A DNA stretch of 64,000 nt from Xanthomonas sacchari (GTDB lineage: Bacteria; Pseudomonadota; Gammaproteobacteria; Xanthomonadales; Xanthomonadaceae). Location of the stretch: NCBI RefSeq assembly GCF_024266585.1, contig NZ_CP100647.1:1407001-1471000 (forward strand). The letters run 5' to 3'. Shown here piece after piece: positions 18,516 to 27,308 of the stretch; position 1 is the first letter of the stretch; every line of letters starts with the position of its first letter. The translations under genes and the position numbers were made by a program. The notes beneath the pieces are model-generated. The model was not told where the DNA came from and did not search any database. It saw nothing but the letters and a program-made list of their open reading frames with translations.

Positions 18516-19232
18516 ATGCCGCAACCCCACACCCTGATCGTCGGAGGCTCCTCGGGCATCGGCCTGGCCAGCGCCCGGGAACTGCTCGCCCTCGGCCACC
18601 GCGTCACCATCGCCGGACGCGATGCGAAGCGTCTGGAGGCCGCCAGGCAGGCAGTGTCCGGCGACCTCGCTACCGCCGTCATGGATGCGGCGGAGACCGA
18701 CCACCTGCCGCAGGCCTTCGCACGGCTCGGCGCGCTGGACCACCTCGTGCTGGCGCTGGGCAGCGGCAAGGGCGCGGGGCCTTTTGCCACGGTGGCGCTC
18801 GACGACGTACGCCAGGGATTCGAGGAGAAGTTCTTCCCGCACTTCGCTGTGGCACAGGCGGCGCTGCCGTCGTTGCGCAAGGACGGCAGCCTGACGTTTG
18901 TCTCGGCGGTGACGGCCCACGCCGCCATGCCCGGTACTGCAGGGATCGGCGCCGCGAATGCAGCGGTCGCCGCGCTCGTGCCCATCCTTGCGGCCGAGTT
19001 GCGTCCACTGCGGGTCAACGGGGTTTCGCCTGGCGTGATCGATACGCCCTGGTGGGGCTTCCTGGACGATGCGCAGAAGGCGGCGGTGTTTGCCGACTAC
19101 GCCGCCAAGACCCCGGTCGGCCGCGTCGGCCAACCGGACGACGTGGCGCAGGCCATCGCCCTGCTGGTCAGCAATGGCTTCGTCAGCGGGCAGATGCTGA
19201 TCTGCGATGGCGGGTTGCGCCTGGGCAGTTAA
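18516..19232 (+). CDS. SDR family oxidoreductase with atypical active site
   Basis: 238 aa. The cofactor motif IVGGSSGIGLASARELL (GxxxGIG) and the C-terminal NGFVSGQMLICDGGLRLG are standard. The catalytic Ser is at about residue 130 (SLTFVSAVTAH), but where YxxxK should follow the sequence is PGTAGIGAANAAV, with neither Tyr nor Lys. It may therefore have lost dehydrogenase activity or use other residues. It is divergent from the MmyB-type regulator, which presumably represses it. Confidence 0.9.
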   Translation: MPQPHTLIVGGSSGIGLASARELLALGHRVTIAGRDAKRLEAARQAVSGDLATAVMDAAETDHLPQAFARLGALDHLVLALGSGKGAGPFATVALDDVRQGFEEKFFPHFAVAQAALPSLRKDGSLTFVSAVTAHAAMPGTAGIGAANAAVAALVPILAAELRPLRVNGVSPGVIDTPWWGFLDDAQKAAVFADYAAKTPVGRVGQPDDVAQAIALLVSNGFVSGQMLICDGGLRLGS

Positions 19233-19371
19233 CGGCCTTCTCCGGGACGGGTGACGTGTCGCTGATCGCCGATCAGGCGTCATCCCCGCTGGAGCAAGCC
19301 GGCGCAGCGCGGTGACCGGCAACGGCGGGGCCGGCGAACGTGCGCGGATGCCGGCGTCACCGCATGTGGCG

Positions 19372-19824
19372 TCAGTGCGGCGGTGCCGGCGGATCGCGTG
19401 GTGCCGGCCGGCTCAGCACGAACGCGGCGCTGGCGGCGATGGCCAGGCCCACGCCCAACGCCAAGGGGGCGCCGGGGTGCGCGCCACAGCAGAACAGCAG
19501 GTAGCCGATCGCCATGCCGCTGGCGGCGAAGGCCTTGCCGCGGCGGCTGATCGCGCCCTGCTCGCGCCACAGCCGCAGCGGCGCGCCGTAGCGCGGATGC
19601 GTCAGCAGCCAGGCCTCCAGCCGCGGCGAGGAGCGCGAGAAGCAGTACGCCGCCAGGATCAGGAAGATGGTGGTCGGCATCACCGGCAGCAGCGCGCCGA
19701 TCAGGCCCAGCGCCAGCATCAGCAGGCCCAGGCCGCACCACAGCGCGCGGCTCACCCGCACCGCGGCCGCTCCGGCAGGGATGTCGGTGTCATCGGGGGA
19801 CGGCTGGCAGATGCAGGTCGACAT
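19372..19824 (-). CDS. YbaN/DUF454 family membrane protein
   Basis: 150 aa with three or four membrane helices. ALWCGLGLLMLALGLIGALLPVMPTTIFLILAAYCFSRSSPRL is the DUF454 signature (GxxLPxxPTTxFxLxAxxCFxRSSPR). The chosen ATG at 19824 overlaps the haem-oxygenase 3' end by 35 bp, placing it as the last gene of the haem operon. Its role is not known. The position suggests a link to haem or iron handling at the inner membrane (inference). Confidence 0.85.
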   Translation of the reverse strand: MSTCICQPSPDDTDIPAGAAAVRVSRALWCGLGLLMLALGLIGALLPVMPTTIFLILAAYCFSRSSPRLEAWLLTHPRYGAPLRLWREQGAISRRGKAFAASGMAIGYLLFCCGAHPGAPLALGVGLAIAASAAFVLSRPAPRDPPAPPH

Positions 19825-20392
19825 AGGCCTCGACCTGCGCGAAGGCCGCACGCGCCGCCGCGATCACCGCCTGTTCCTGCTCGGTGGCCAGTGCGATGCG
19901 GTCCAGCGCCGCGGTGAACTGGCGCCAGTGCCGCGCGCGCCCGTCCTCGGGGCCGGCCAGGTGGCGCGCACCGAACTGCGCGTGCAGGCCCAGCCGCGCG
20001 GCCAGCTTGGCCAGGATCGCCGCGCCCAGGTTGGAGCCCTCGGCCACATACAGCCAGCCCAATGCCTCGACCTGCCGGGGATAGTCGGTGCGGTGGAGCG
20101 CGGTGCCGCCGGTGGCCGGCGGCGCGACGCCCAGGTCGTGCAGATCGGCGACGAGCGCCGGCAGCCGCCGGCGTTGCGCCAGGTCCGGCACCACGCTGGC
20201 CAGCACCGGGTTGCCGTAGATGCTCTCCATGTCGCAGTGGAAGCGGTACTGCACCTGCAGGAAGCGCTTGTAGTGCTCGCGCGAGGCGAAAGGCTGCGCG
20301 GCCATGATGCGCTGGTCCAGTCGTGCATGCGCCTGGTGGGTGGCGGCCTTCAGCCGCTCGGCGCGGCTGGCGTGGGCGAGGAGGTCGGTCAT
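19790..20392 (-). CDS. hemO: Biliverdin-producing haem oxygenase
   Basis: 200 aa, bacterial HemO/PigA length. It opens haem to biliverdin, CO and iron in the cytoplasm. The proximal His is H22 in LKAATHQAHARLD. The distal helix carries GWLYVAEGSNLGAAIL, the G-x-x-YVxEGSxxG pattern of bacterial haem oxygenases. A GTG at 20476 would extend it by 28 Pro/Ala-rich residues overlapping the Slam gene. The ATG at 20392 fits the family better. No bacteriophytochrome is adjacent. Its neighbours are a haem-uptake set, so the job is iron release from imported haem. Confidence 0.92.
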   Translation of the reverse strand: MTDLLAHASRAERLKAATHQAHARLDQRIMAAQPFASREHYKRFLQVQYRFHCDMESIYGNPVLASVVPDLAQRRRLPALVADLHDLGVAPPATGGTALHRTDYPRQVEALGWLYVAEGSNLGAAILAKLAARLGLHAQFGARHLAGPEDGRARHWRQFTAALDRIALATEQEQAVIAAARAAFAQVEAYVDLHLPAVPR

Positions 20393-20465
20393 GGCAGCGG
20401 GCGCTCGTTGGTCGGGGGGAGGGAGCAGTGCGGCATCTGTGGCCTCGGGAGCGTTGATGGGGGCG

Positions 20466-21968
20466 TCACAGCGCACGCTCCAGCTTCAGGCTCAGCGTGT
20501 TGCGGTCGTAGGTGTACAGCCAGTCGACGTTGCTGCGTACGCGGTTGCGGCGCAGCGTCAGCAGCGGCACGAAGCCGGCGACGGCCAGCCGCGGCGCGCG
20601 CAGCACGAAGGTGTAGCCCTGCTCGTCGTCGTGGCGGCGGGCGCGCAACACCGTGCTGTAGGCGCCGTAGTCGCGCTGCCGGTAGGAGGCGAACAGGGTG
20701 GCGCTGACGCCCGCCCATTGCCGCGAACCGCCGAGGCGCACACCGCGCTGCAGATAGGCCTCGGTGTCGCGCACCGCGGCGCTGTCGCTGACGTCCAGCC
20801 CGGCGAACACCGTCCAGCGTTCGTCGAGGCTGCGGAAGTAGGTGGCGTAGGCGCTGCGCACGATCGCGTCGTAGCTGGCGGCGTAGTCCTGGCGCCGGTA
20901 GCGTTGCGCCCTCCAGTCGCCTTCCAGCTTGAGCAGGGAGCGCGCCGACAGCGTCCAGCTCCACTCCGCATGCGCGCCCCAGGCGCCGTACAGCGCCTGG
21001 TTGCCCAGGGCGTAGTAGTCGAACGCTGGCGCCAGCGCGGCGCTGTGGCGTCCGCTGCGGTAGCTATAGCCGGCCTGCGCGCTCGTGGTCAGCTCGTTGT
21101 AGGCGCTGTGGTCGCGGTAGCCCTGGCCGAACAGCACGGCGCGCAGGTACAGCCCATGGTGTCCGCGCAGCGGCAGGCGCCGGTCGAGGCTGGCGTCGTA
21201 GTCGTCGCCGAAGGCGGTGATCGCCGCCGGCGTGCTGCGGCTGAAGTAGCAGCGTCCATCGAAGCTCAACAGGCAGGTGGAACTGGCCGAAGTGCGGTTG
21301 ACGTTGTCGCTCCAGGCCGGGCCGAGCGCGAGGCTGCCGTTCCAGCCACGCCGCTTGGCCAGCGCTTCCCGAAAGCCGGCGATGCTGTTGCGCACGCCCT
21401 CGGTCTTGGGATCGCCGGCGTCGATCGACGCGGCGATCGCCGCGAACGCCTGTTCGGCCTCGCGGTCCTGCTGATCCTCGAACAGCACCCGCGCCAGTTC
21501 CAGGCGCCCGGGCAGGAAGTCCGGCTGCAGCGCCAGCAGCGCGCGGTACTCGCGCTCTGCGTCGCGGTAGCGGCCAGCGTTGCGCGCGACCGCGCCCTGC
21601 GCGTAGTGCACCAGCAGCGGATCGCGGTCGGGCAAGGTCAGGTATTCCTGCAGGAAGCGCTGCACCGCCGGCCATTGCCGGTGCTGCAGCGACAGGTACA
21701 GCGCGCGGCCGACGTCGTTGGCGCTGTGGGCGACGACGTAGGGCGTGCCGTCGATGACGATGCTCGGCCGTTCGCCTTCGCCGTGTTCCTGCAGCAGAGC
21801 GCGCTCGCGCTCGGCGGCCTGGCGCTGGTCGCGCTGCTCGAGCATGCGCCGGGTGTCGTCCTGCTGCTGCGCCGGGGCGCAGAAGGCGATCGCGGCCAGC
21901 AGCAGACACGCTGCCAAACGGGGAAGCGGGCGCGGCAGGCGGCGCCGTGGAAAAGGCATGGGGTGCAT
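20466..21968 (-). CDS. Slam-family outer-membrane translocator (DUF560)
   Basis: About 500 aa. There is an N-terminal signal (LPRLAACLLLAAIAFCAPAQ), then a TPR-bearing periplasmic domain (QHRQWPAVQRFLQEYL, AQGAVARNAGRYRDAEREYRALLALQPDFLPGR), then a C-terminal barrel with many alternating aromatic strands (RRGWNGSLALGPAWSDNVNRTS, GHHGLYLRAVLFGQGYRDHS) ending LSLKLERAL. This is the Slam architecture: TPR plus a 14-strand DUF560 barrel that moves TbpB-barrel-type proteins across the outer membrane. Starts at 21968 or 21959 fit the signal peptide, and TTG 22037 is possible. It lies directly downstream of its presumed substrate. Confidence 0.85.
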   Translation of the reverse strand: MHPMPFPRRRLPRPLPRLAACLLLAAIAFCAPAQQQDDTRRMLEQRDQRQAAERERALLQEHGEGERPSIVIDGTPYVVAHSANDVGRALYLSLQHRQWPAVQRFLQEYLTLPDRDPLLVHYAQGAVARNAGRYRDAEREYRALLALQPDFLPGRLELARVLFEDQQDREAEQAFAAIAASIDAGDPKTEGVRNSIAGFREALAKRRGWNGSLALGPAWSDNVNRTSASSTCLLSFDGRCYFSRSTPAAITAFGDDYDASLDRRLPLRGHHGLYLRAVLFGQGYRDHSAYNELTTSAQAGYSYRSGRHSAALAPAFDYYALGNQALYGAWGAHAEWSWTLSARSLLKLEGDWRAQRYRRQDYAASYDAIVRSAYATYFRSLDERWTVFAGLDVSDSAAVRDTEAYLQRGVRLGGSRQWAGVSATLFASYRQRDYGAYSTVLRARRHDDEQGYTFVLRAPRLAVAGFVPLLTLRRNRVRSNVDWLYTYDRNTLSLKLERAL

Positions 21969-22055
21969 CGAACGGTCGCTGGAGGCGGCAAGCAGGACTG
22001 GCATGACGGCGGCTGGTCCTGCTTGGTATGGGTGCAACGTGGAGAATCGGTCGGC

Positions 22056-22817
22056 TTACTGCTTGGTGCCGCCGAACGCGGTGTCGTACTGGACCCCTGC
22101 GAAATCGGCGATGCCGGCCAGCGCGCTCTGGTTGGCGTAGAACTGGCCGGAGACCGCACCGTTGCTTGCGACCACGCTGCCGGACTGACGCGCGATGGCG
22201 TTGCTGCCGGAGATGCTGGCGTTGCTGTTGATGCTGGCCGTGCCGATGTTGACCGCGAAGCCGGCGTTGTTCTGGATCGAGCCGGTCAGGCGGCCGGTGC
22301 CGAAGTTGGCGGTGAAGGTGCCGGTCAGCTGGTTGCTGCCGTTGTAGTTGTTGAGGCCGACCACGCTGTAGCTGGCGGTGCCGGAGCTGGGCACGCTGCT
22401 GTCGGGCTTGTCGCCGATGAAGTACACGGTGTGCGTGTTCATACCCTCGGCATTGTCCTTGCGCGAATACCACTCGCCGAACCACACGTCCTGGCTGCCG
22501 ACCTGGGCGAAGGCGAACACGCCGAGGTTGTCGTGGCTGCTCGGTGCGCCGCTGTACGGGAAGTTCAGCACCTTGACCGAGCCGGGACCGCCGTACGTGG
22601 ACAGGCCCTGGAAGTCCACCGGCTTGTTCAGGCCGGTCGAGTTCACCGCGATGCCGGCCAGGCCGGCGTGGTGCGGGCCGCCGTTGACGGTGGATTCGCC
22701 GACCTTGACGTAGCTTTCGTTGCTCGACTTGCCGAGGAACGGCGCGGCGTGGGCGCTGCCCAGCACGCTGGCGACGGCCAGGCCGAGCAGGGCGGCGTGA
22801 GTGCGTTTCATGTTCAT
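22056..22817 (-). CDS. Hemophilin-like secreted haem-binding protein (Slam substrate)
   Basis: 253 aa. The start ATG at 22817 has AGAAGGACG upstream. A type I signal peptide (MNMKRTHAALLGLAVASVLG, cleavage after AHA about residue 24) without a lipobox Cys predicts a free secreted protein. The C-terminal half is a TbpB-type beta-barrel: SGTASYSVVGLNNYNGSN, GTFTANFGTGRLTGSI, GAVSGQFYANQSALAGI and the terminal AFGGTK. The N-terminal handle has GGPHHAGLAG (His49/50) and APSSHDNLG (His95), candidate haem ligands. Position between a TonB receptor and Slam, with hemO in the operon, matches the Acinetobacter HphA/HphR/Slam cluster known from the literature. Confidence 0.8.
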   Translation of the reverse strand: MNMKRTHAALLGLAVASVLGSAHAAPFLGKSSNESYVKVGESTVNGGPHHAGLAGIAVNSTGLNKPVDFQGLSTYGGPGSVKVLNFPYSGAPSSHDNLGVFAFAQVGSQDVWFGEWYSRKDNAEGMNTHTVYFIGDKPDSSVPSSGTASYSVVGLNNYNGSNQLTGTFTANFGTGRLTGSIQNNAGFAVNIGTASINSNASISGSNAIARQSGSVVASNGAVSGQFYANQSALAGIADFAGVQYDTAFGGTKQ

Positions 22818-22901
22818 GCGATACGTCCTTCTGGTTGGATTGGAACGAGGGGGACATCCCTGTCCGGGGTAGGTGACACTCCTTGATCGGTGCGCGCGCG
22901 C

Positions 22902-25900
22902 TCAGAATCTCCCGGTCAGGCTGAGTTTCAGCGTGCGTCCTGGCGCGGCCATGGCCGAGCGCGTGGCCGGATCCACGTAGTAGCGGTCGGTCAGATTGGT
23001 GCCGGTCAGTTCGATGCTCAGGTTGTCGCGCAACGTGTAGCGCGCGTAGGCGTCCAGCAGCACGGTCGTGCCCCAGGAGAACGGCACGTTGAAGGTATAG
23101 ACGAATCGACCGGTGCCGGGCTCTTTCTGTACCGAGTTGTCGCGGAACCATTCCAGGTCCGGGTTGCGGTACTGCCGGTAATAGGTGACGCGCCCGCCCA
23201 GTTCCAGGCGGCGCTGCAGCATGCGCGCGCCCAGCGACCAGCTGGCCGACAGCTTCGGCGTGCTCTGGGTCAGCAGATAGCCGCCGACGAAGCCGTAGTC
23301 CACGCAGGTCGGCACGATCTTGCCGCGGCCGATGACGAAGCCGTTGGTGGTGCTCAGCAGCGCCGCGGTGGTCTCGTCGCAGACCTGGTTCTTCAGGGTG
23401 TAGTTGGCGCCGAGGTCGGTGAACACGCGGCCGTTGTCGTAGCGGCCCTGGAACTCGAGGCCGCGGATGGTCTGCTTGTCGATGTTGTCGAACTTGAAAC
23501 TGGGATCGCGCTCGATCACGTCGCGGGTCTTGTTGACGTAGTAGGCCAGCTTGAGGTCGGCGATGGTGTCGGCGCCGAGCAGCGGACCCAGGTCGTGGAC
23601 ATAGGCGACTTCCCAGTTGTAGGCATGCTCGGGCTTGAGATTCCACGGATTGAGCGAGGCGGAGAAGGCCACCGTGCTCTCGAACATGCTGGGATAGCGC
23701 AGGGTCTCGCCGTAGCGGAAGTAGACGCGGCTGTCGTCGCTGAGATTGGCGGTGGCCGAGAAGAACGGTACCCAGCCATGGTCCTTGCGCTTGCGCGCGG
23801 TGCCTTCGATGGTGTGCCGCACCGAATTGATGAAGCAGGTGTTTCCGGCCGCACCGGGCAATCCCTCCAGCGAGCCGTTGAGGCATGGGTTGCCGGCCTT
23901 GCTGTACTTGCCGTCGCCATCCGGCATCCACGGCACCTGGTGCTCGACCTGGTAGGTGGTGGGGAGGCTGTTCCACACGGAGGCGGTTAACTCGTTGAAC
24001 TCCTCTTGCGTGAGTATTCCCAGGTCCAACAACTCGCTGTAGCCGGCGATGCTGTCGGCGGCCAGTGCCTCGCGCTGCTGCTGGGTATAGGTTTCGGTGG
24101 TCTTGTACTCGACGTCGTAGCCGGTGGTCACCGATTCCCTGATCTGTCCCGGGTGCGCAGCGAGGAAGTCGTCGAAGGCCCAGTAGCTGGCGTAGCGCGC
24201 GCCGCCACTCAGGGTCAGGAACTCCAGCGGTCGCCATTCGACATTGAAGTCGGCCTGCCACTCCTGGCGCCGGCCCGCGCGCGGGTACATGCGCCAGCCG
24301 TCGCTGGCACCGAAGTACGGGTCGCGCGAGCGCAGCGTTTCGTGCTGGAGGTTGCCGCCCACGGTCAGGTCCAGCGTGTCGGCCAAGGCGATCTTGTTGC
24401 TCAGGGTGAGGCCGTTGCGGGCGTTGCTGGCGTTGGCCAGCGCGGTGTTGCGGATGATCGGGCTGTAGCCCTCGCCGGTCTGCCAATCGGGATTGGCGAA
24501 GTTGGGAAAGCCGCCGGCGGTGTAGGTATCGCTTTCGGTGCTGGTGCGCCACAGGTTGGCGTACAGGTCGATCCAGCGGCTGTCCGCCGGGCGCCAGGTG
24601 TACTCCAGGTTCCATGCCTGGGCATCGACCCGGCTCAACGGCCATTGGATGGCGGCACGGTCCTTGGATTCGATGATGCGCGAGGGCATCACTTCGCCGT
24701 AGTGCGAGAGACTGTCGCGGTACCCCAGCTGCAGCGCCTGGCTGTCGCTGGAGCGCCAGGTGACCTTGAACAGCCAGGACTCCATCTGGCTGGAGGTGTT
24801 GGGTACTTCGTTGCCGGGCAACCAGTAGTTGGCCATCGACAGGATGTAGTCGTCGGCGGAGGAGCTTCTCGGCTTGCTGTAGTAGCCGGCGCCGCGCTTG
24901 CCCGAGAAGTAGTTGCCGCGCTCGCGATAGGCGTAGGCAGCGAGCAGGTCGAGGTTCTCGGTCGGCCGCCAGCCCAGCGCCAGCCGATAGGCGTCGTCCT
25001 TGCCGCTGAACACGTTGTAGCCGCCGCCACCGCGCCTTGGCGTGATCATCAGCGTGGGGTCGGTGTAGGGGATGTTGGGAGCGTTCTGCGGGAAATCCGC
25101 GACCGTGCGGTAGTCCTCGCCGGTGTGCAGGGTCGGCAGCCGCGGCCGGGTCGCGTTGCTGCTGCCCTCGGCGCGGAATTCGCCGCCGAAGCGCTGGCCG
25201 GGATCGAGGATGTCGTCCACGTCCAGGGTATTGATCACCATCGCGCCGCCGATCCCGGTGACGACATTGCGGGTCAGCGACGGACCCTTGAGGATCTGGA
25301 TGCCGCCGATCAGGAACGGATCGATGTAGTTGCGATTGCTGGCGCCGTTGTAGCCGCGCCACACGGTCAACGCCTGTTCGGTGCCGTCGATGCTCACCGG
25401 CACCCGGCCAGGTCCCTGGATGCCGCGGATGTTGAGGTCCAGCGCGCCGCTGTTGCGGGCGTCGCCGCTGAACACGCCGGGTACGCCGTTGACCAGGTCC
25501 GAGGGCGTGGCGCCCTTGTAGCGCTCCACCTCGGTACGGCCGATGTAGGCGCTGGACAGGTCCAGGTCGTAGACCGCGTCGCGGCCGCGGCGGTCGCGCG
25601 CTTCGCCGCCACGGTTGTCGTCGGCGTTGCCGGCCACCCGCAGCGTGTCGATGGCGATCGCGCCGTCCTGCGCTGCGGCCGGTTCCAAGGTGACCGCGTT
25701 CGGGCCGGTGTGGCGCGCGCGCAGGCCGCTGCCCTGCAGCAACTGCTGCAAGGCCTGTTCGGCGCTGTAGTCGCCCCGCACCGCCGGCGCCGTGAGGCCG
25801 TCGGTGGTCCGGCCGGTGTACAGCACCTGCAGGCCGGTTTGTGCCGACAATTGCAATAGCGCTTGCGCGAGCGGCTGCGCCGTCAGGTCGACGGGATAGC

Positions 25901-26036
25901 GGGGGGCTTGCTCGGTGACGGGGGAGGGCGTTTGCGCGATCGCGGCAGGACTGAGCAGGGCCAGCGCCAGGGCATGGCTGAGCAGGGCGAACGCGGGCGC
26001 ACGGCGAACGCGGGCGGCAGGGGGATGGGTTGGCAT
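22902..26036 (-). CDS. TonB-dependent receptor with STN signalling domain (putative hemophilin/haem receptor)
   Basis: 1044 aa. Signal peptide about 1-34. STN domain about 48-117 (YPVDLTAQPLAQALLQLSAQTGLQV), which relays occupancy to FecR. Plug about 150-300 (GATPSDLVNGVPGVFSGDARN, LNIRGIQGPGRVPVSIDGT, VTGIGGAMVINTL). A 22-strand-type barrel ends LKLSLTGRF. Around residue 760 ETLRYPSMFE...NPWNLKPEHA resembles the FRAP/NPNL-box region of haem receptors. It follows fecI-fecR and precedes the hemophilin-like gene by 84 bp, all on the minus strand. Ligand identity is inferred from neighbours. Confidence 0.9.
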   Translation of the reverse strand: MPTHPPAARVRRAPAFALLSHALALALLSPAAIAQTPSPVTEQAPRYPVDLTAQPLAQALLQLSAQTGLQVLYTGRTTDGLTAPAVRGDYSAEQALQQLLQGSGLRARHTGPNAVTLEPAAAQDGAIAIDTLRVAGNADDNRGGEARDRRGRDAVYDLDLSSAYIGRTEVERYKGATPSDLVNGVPGVFSGDARNSGALDLNIRGIQGPGRVPVSIDGTEQALTVWRGYNGASNRNYIDPFLIGGIQILKGPSLTRNVVTGIGGAMVINTLDVDDILDPGQRFGGEFRAEGSSNATRPRLPTLHTGEDYRTVADFPQNAPNIPYTDPTLMITPRRGGGGYNVFSGKDDAYRLALGWRPTENLDLLAAYAYRERGNYFSGKRGAGYYSKPRSSSADDYILSMANYWLPGNEVPNTSSQMESWLFKVTWRSSDSQALQLGYRDSLSHYGEVMPSRIIESKDRAAIQWPLSRVDAQAWNLEYTWRPADSRWIDLYANLWRTSTESDTYTAGGFPNFANPDWQTGEGYSPIIRNTALANASNARNGLTLSNKIALADTLDLTVGGNLQHETLRSRDPYFGASDGWRMYPRAGRRQEWQADFNVEWRPLEFLTLSGGARYASYWAFDDFLAAHPGQIRESVTTGYDVEYKTTETYTQQQREALAADSIAGYSELLDLGILTQEEFNELTASVWNSLPTTYQVEHQVPWMPDGDGKYSKAGNPCLNGSLEGLPGAAGNTCFINSVRHTIEGTARKRKDHGWVPFFSATANLSDDSRVYFRYGETLRYPSMFESTVAFSASLNPWNLKPEHAYNWEVAYVHDLGPLLGADTIADLKLAYYVNKTRDVIERDPSFKFDNIDKQTIRGLEFQGRYDNGRVFTDLGANYTLKNQVCDETTAALLSTTNGFVIGRGKIVPTCVDYGFVGGYLLTQSTPKLSASWSLGARMLQRRLELGGRVTYYRQYRNPDLEWFRDNSVQKEPGTGRFVYTFNVPFSWGTTVLLDAYARYTLRDNLSIELTGTNLTDRYYVDPATRSAMAAPGRTLKLSLTGRF

Positions 26037-26063
26037 GCTGGGGGTATCGAAGACGGATTTGTG

Positions 26064-26080
26064 GGAATGAAAATCATTCC
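26064..26080. promoter_or_regulatory. Fur-like palindrome before the receptor gene
   Basis: GGAATGA-AAA-TCATTCC has perfect 7-bp arms, 28 bp upstream of the receptor start. It shares the ATGAnnATCAT core of Fur boxes. It supports iron repression of the receptor-hemophilin-Slam-hemO operon. Assignment rests on pattern and context only. Confidence 0.65.
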
Positions 26081-26170
26081 GTTCTTCCCGTTTAGACGGG
26101 CCGACGCCCGCGCGCTCCCCAGTGGCGCGTTCGACGAAACGGACGCACCCGGGTTTTATTTAGTTTGCGT

Positions 26171-27202
26171 TCACTTTTTGGGCGCGGGTGCGCCAGCCGC
26201 ATCCGCTGGCGACCGGTACACGATGGTCAGCCAGGGCAGGTCCAGCGAGCGCAGCCGCAGGCTGTCCAGCAGCGTGCGCATGGCGAGGTCCGGATCGGCG
26301 ATGTCCAGCGACCCGGACACCGGCAGCGCACGCAGGGCGTCGCCGCGGACGACGACGTGGCCGTGCCGATAGCGCGCGAGTGCGTCCAGCGCCTGTGCCA
26401 GCGACATGTCGGAGAACACCAGTTGCCGACGCTGCCAGGCGCCGATCGTCAGGGGATCGCGATCGGCAAGACGGCGCACGACCGTGTCCTGCAGCCGCGC
26501 GGATTGGCCCGCGCCCAGCACCGCGCCGGCGCCGCCGTCCGGCGCACGCACGGCGACGCGGCCAGCGATGACCCCGACCTCGGCGGTATCGCCCTGTACG
26601 CGCACGGCGAAGCGCGTGCCGAGGACGCGCGCGCTGCCGCCGCGGCTGTCCACCACGAACGGGCGCCGCGGGTCGTGGGTCACCTGGAACGCCGCTTCGC
26701 CGCGCAACAGCCGCACCGTGCGCAGGCCCGGGCGCAGTTCGACGGCGATGGCGCTGTCGGTATCGAGCGTGACCACGCTGCCGTCGGCCAGGCGCAGGGT
26801 GCGGATCTCGCCGACCCGGGTGTAGGCATCGCTGCGCAGCCGTTCCACGCCGCCGCTGCCCAGCCACAGGCCGCCACCGATCGCCAGCGCCAGCCCGGCG
26901 GCGGCATGGCGCGGCCAGCGCCGGTGCCGCCGCGTATGTGTCGGCGAACTGGTCGGCAGCGGTGCCGCTACTGCGGCGGCCACCGGATCCAGTTCGTCGG
27001 CCAGGGCCGCGGCCGGCGCCTGCAGCAGGCCGAGCATGGCGCCGGCCTCGGCCATGGCCTGCGCGTGCGCCTGCGGCGCCAGCGCCAGCCACGCGGCATG
27101 CGCGCGTCGCGTGTCGGGGTCGTCCGGCGCCGCATCCAGTTGCAGGAGCCAGTGCAGCGCTTGTTCGAACAGGGCGTCATCGACGTGAGGGGGCGCGGGC
27201 AT
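26171..27202 (-). CDS. fecR: FecR-type anti-sigma/signal-transduction protein
   Basis: 343 aa. The N-terminal DUF4880 region (residues 5-55: ALFEQALHWLLQLDAAPDDPDTRRAHAAWL) binds the sigma factor. One membrane helix lies at about 100-120 (AAAGLALAIGGGLWLGS). The periplasmic FecR domain reads VGEIRTLRLADGSVVTLDTDSAIAV and GEAAFQVTHDPRRPFVV. The C-terminal secretin/TonB-short-like domain (SLAQALDALARYRHGHVVV) contacts the receptor STN domain. It is preceded by fecI (106-bp gap) and followed by the STN receptor, a complete cell-surface signalling triad. Confidence 0.93.
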   Translation of the reverse strand: MPAPPHVDDALFEQALHWLLQLDAAPDDPDTRRAHAAWLALAPQAHAQAMAEAGAMLGLLQAPAAALADELDPVAAAVAAPLPTSSPTHTRRHRRWPRHAAAGLALAIGGGLWLGSGGVERLRSDAYTRVGEIRTLRLADGSVVTLDTDSAIAVELRPGLRTVRLLRGEAAFQVTHDPRRPFVVDSRGGSARVLGTRFAVRVQGDTAEVGVIAGRVAVRAPDGGAGAVLGAGQSARLQDTVVRRLADRDPLTIGAWQRRQLVFSDMSLAQALDALARYRHGHVVVRGDALRALPVSGSLDIADPDLAMRTLLDSLRLRSLDLPWLTIVYRSPADAAGAPAPKK

Positions 27203-27308
27203 GCAGTGCCTATCCGTCAGGAATGGGTCGGGGCGCGCGGCGGGCGCAGGCCAGGGGATTATTCGGGACGACGGGTCGAGTGTGCGCGTCCCCGTAGCCG
27301 GCGGCTGC

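Noticed and set aside
20393-20476. GTG start extending haem oxygenase by 28 residues
   Set aside because: The extension is Pro/Ala-rich, overlaps the Slam gene and does not fit the family N-terminus.
22852-22865. Small hairpin GGACA-TCCC-TGTCC between receptor and hemophilin-like genes
   Set aside because: Only a 5-bp stem without a T-run; too weak to call an attenuator or processing site.
21064-25362. 1432-codon open frame on the minus strand
   Set aside because: It is an out-of-frame shadow of the receptor, hemophilin-like and Slam genes; Arg/Gln-rich and without domains. Long stop-free frames are expected at this GC content.
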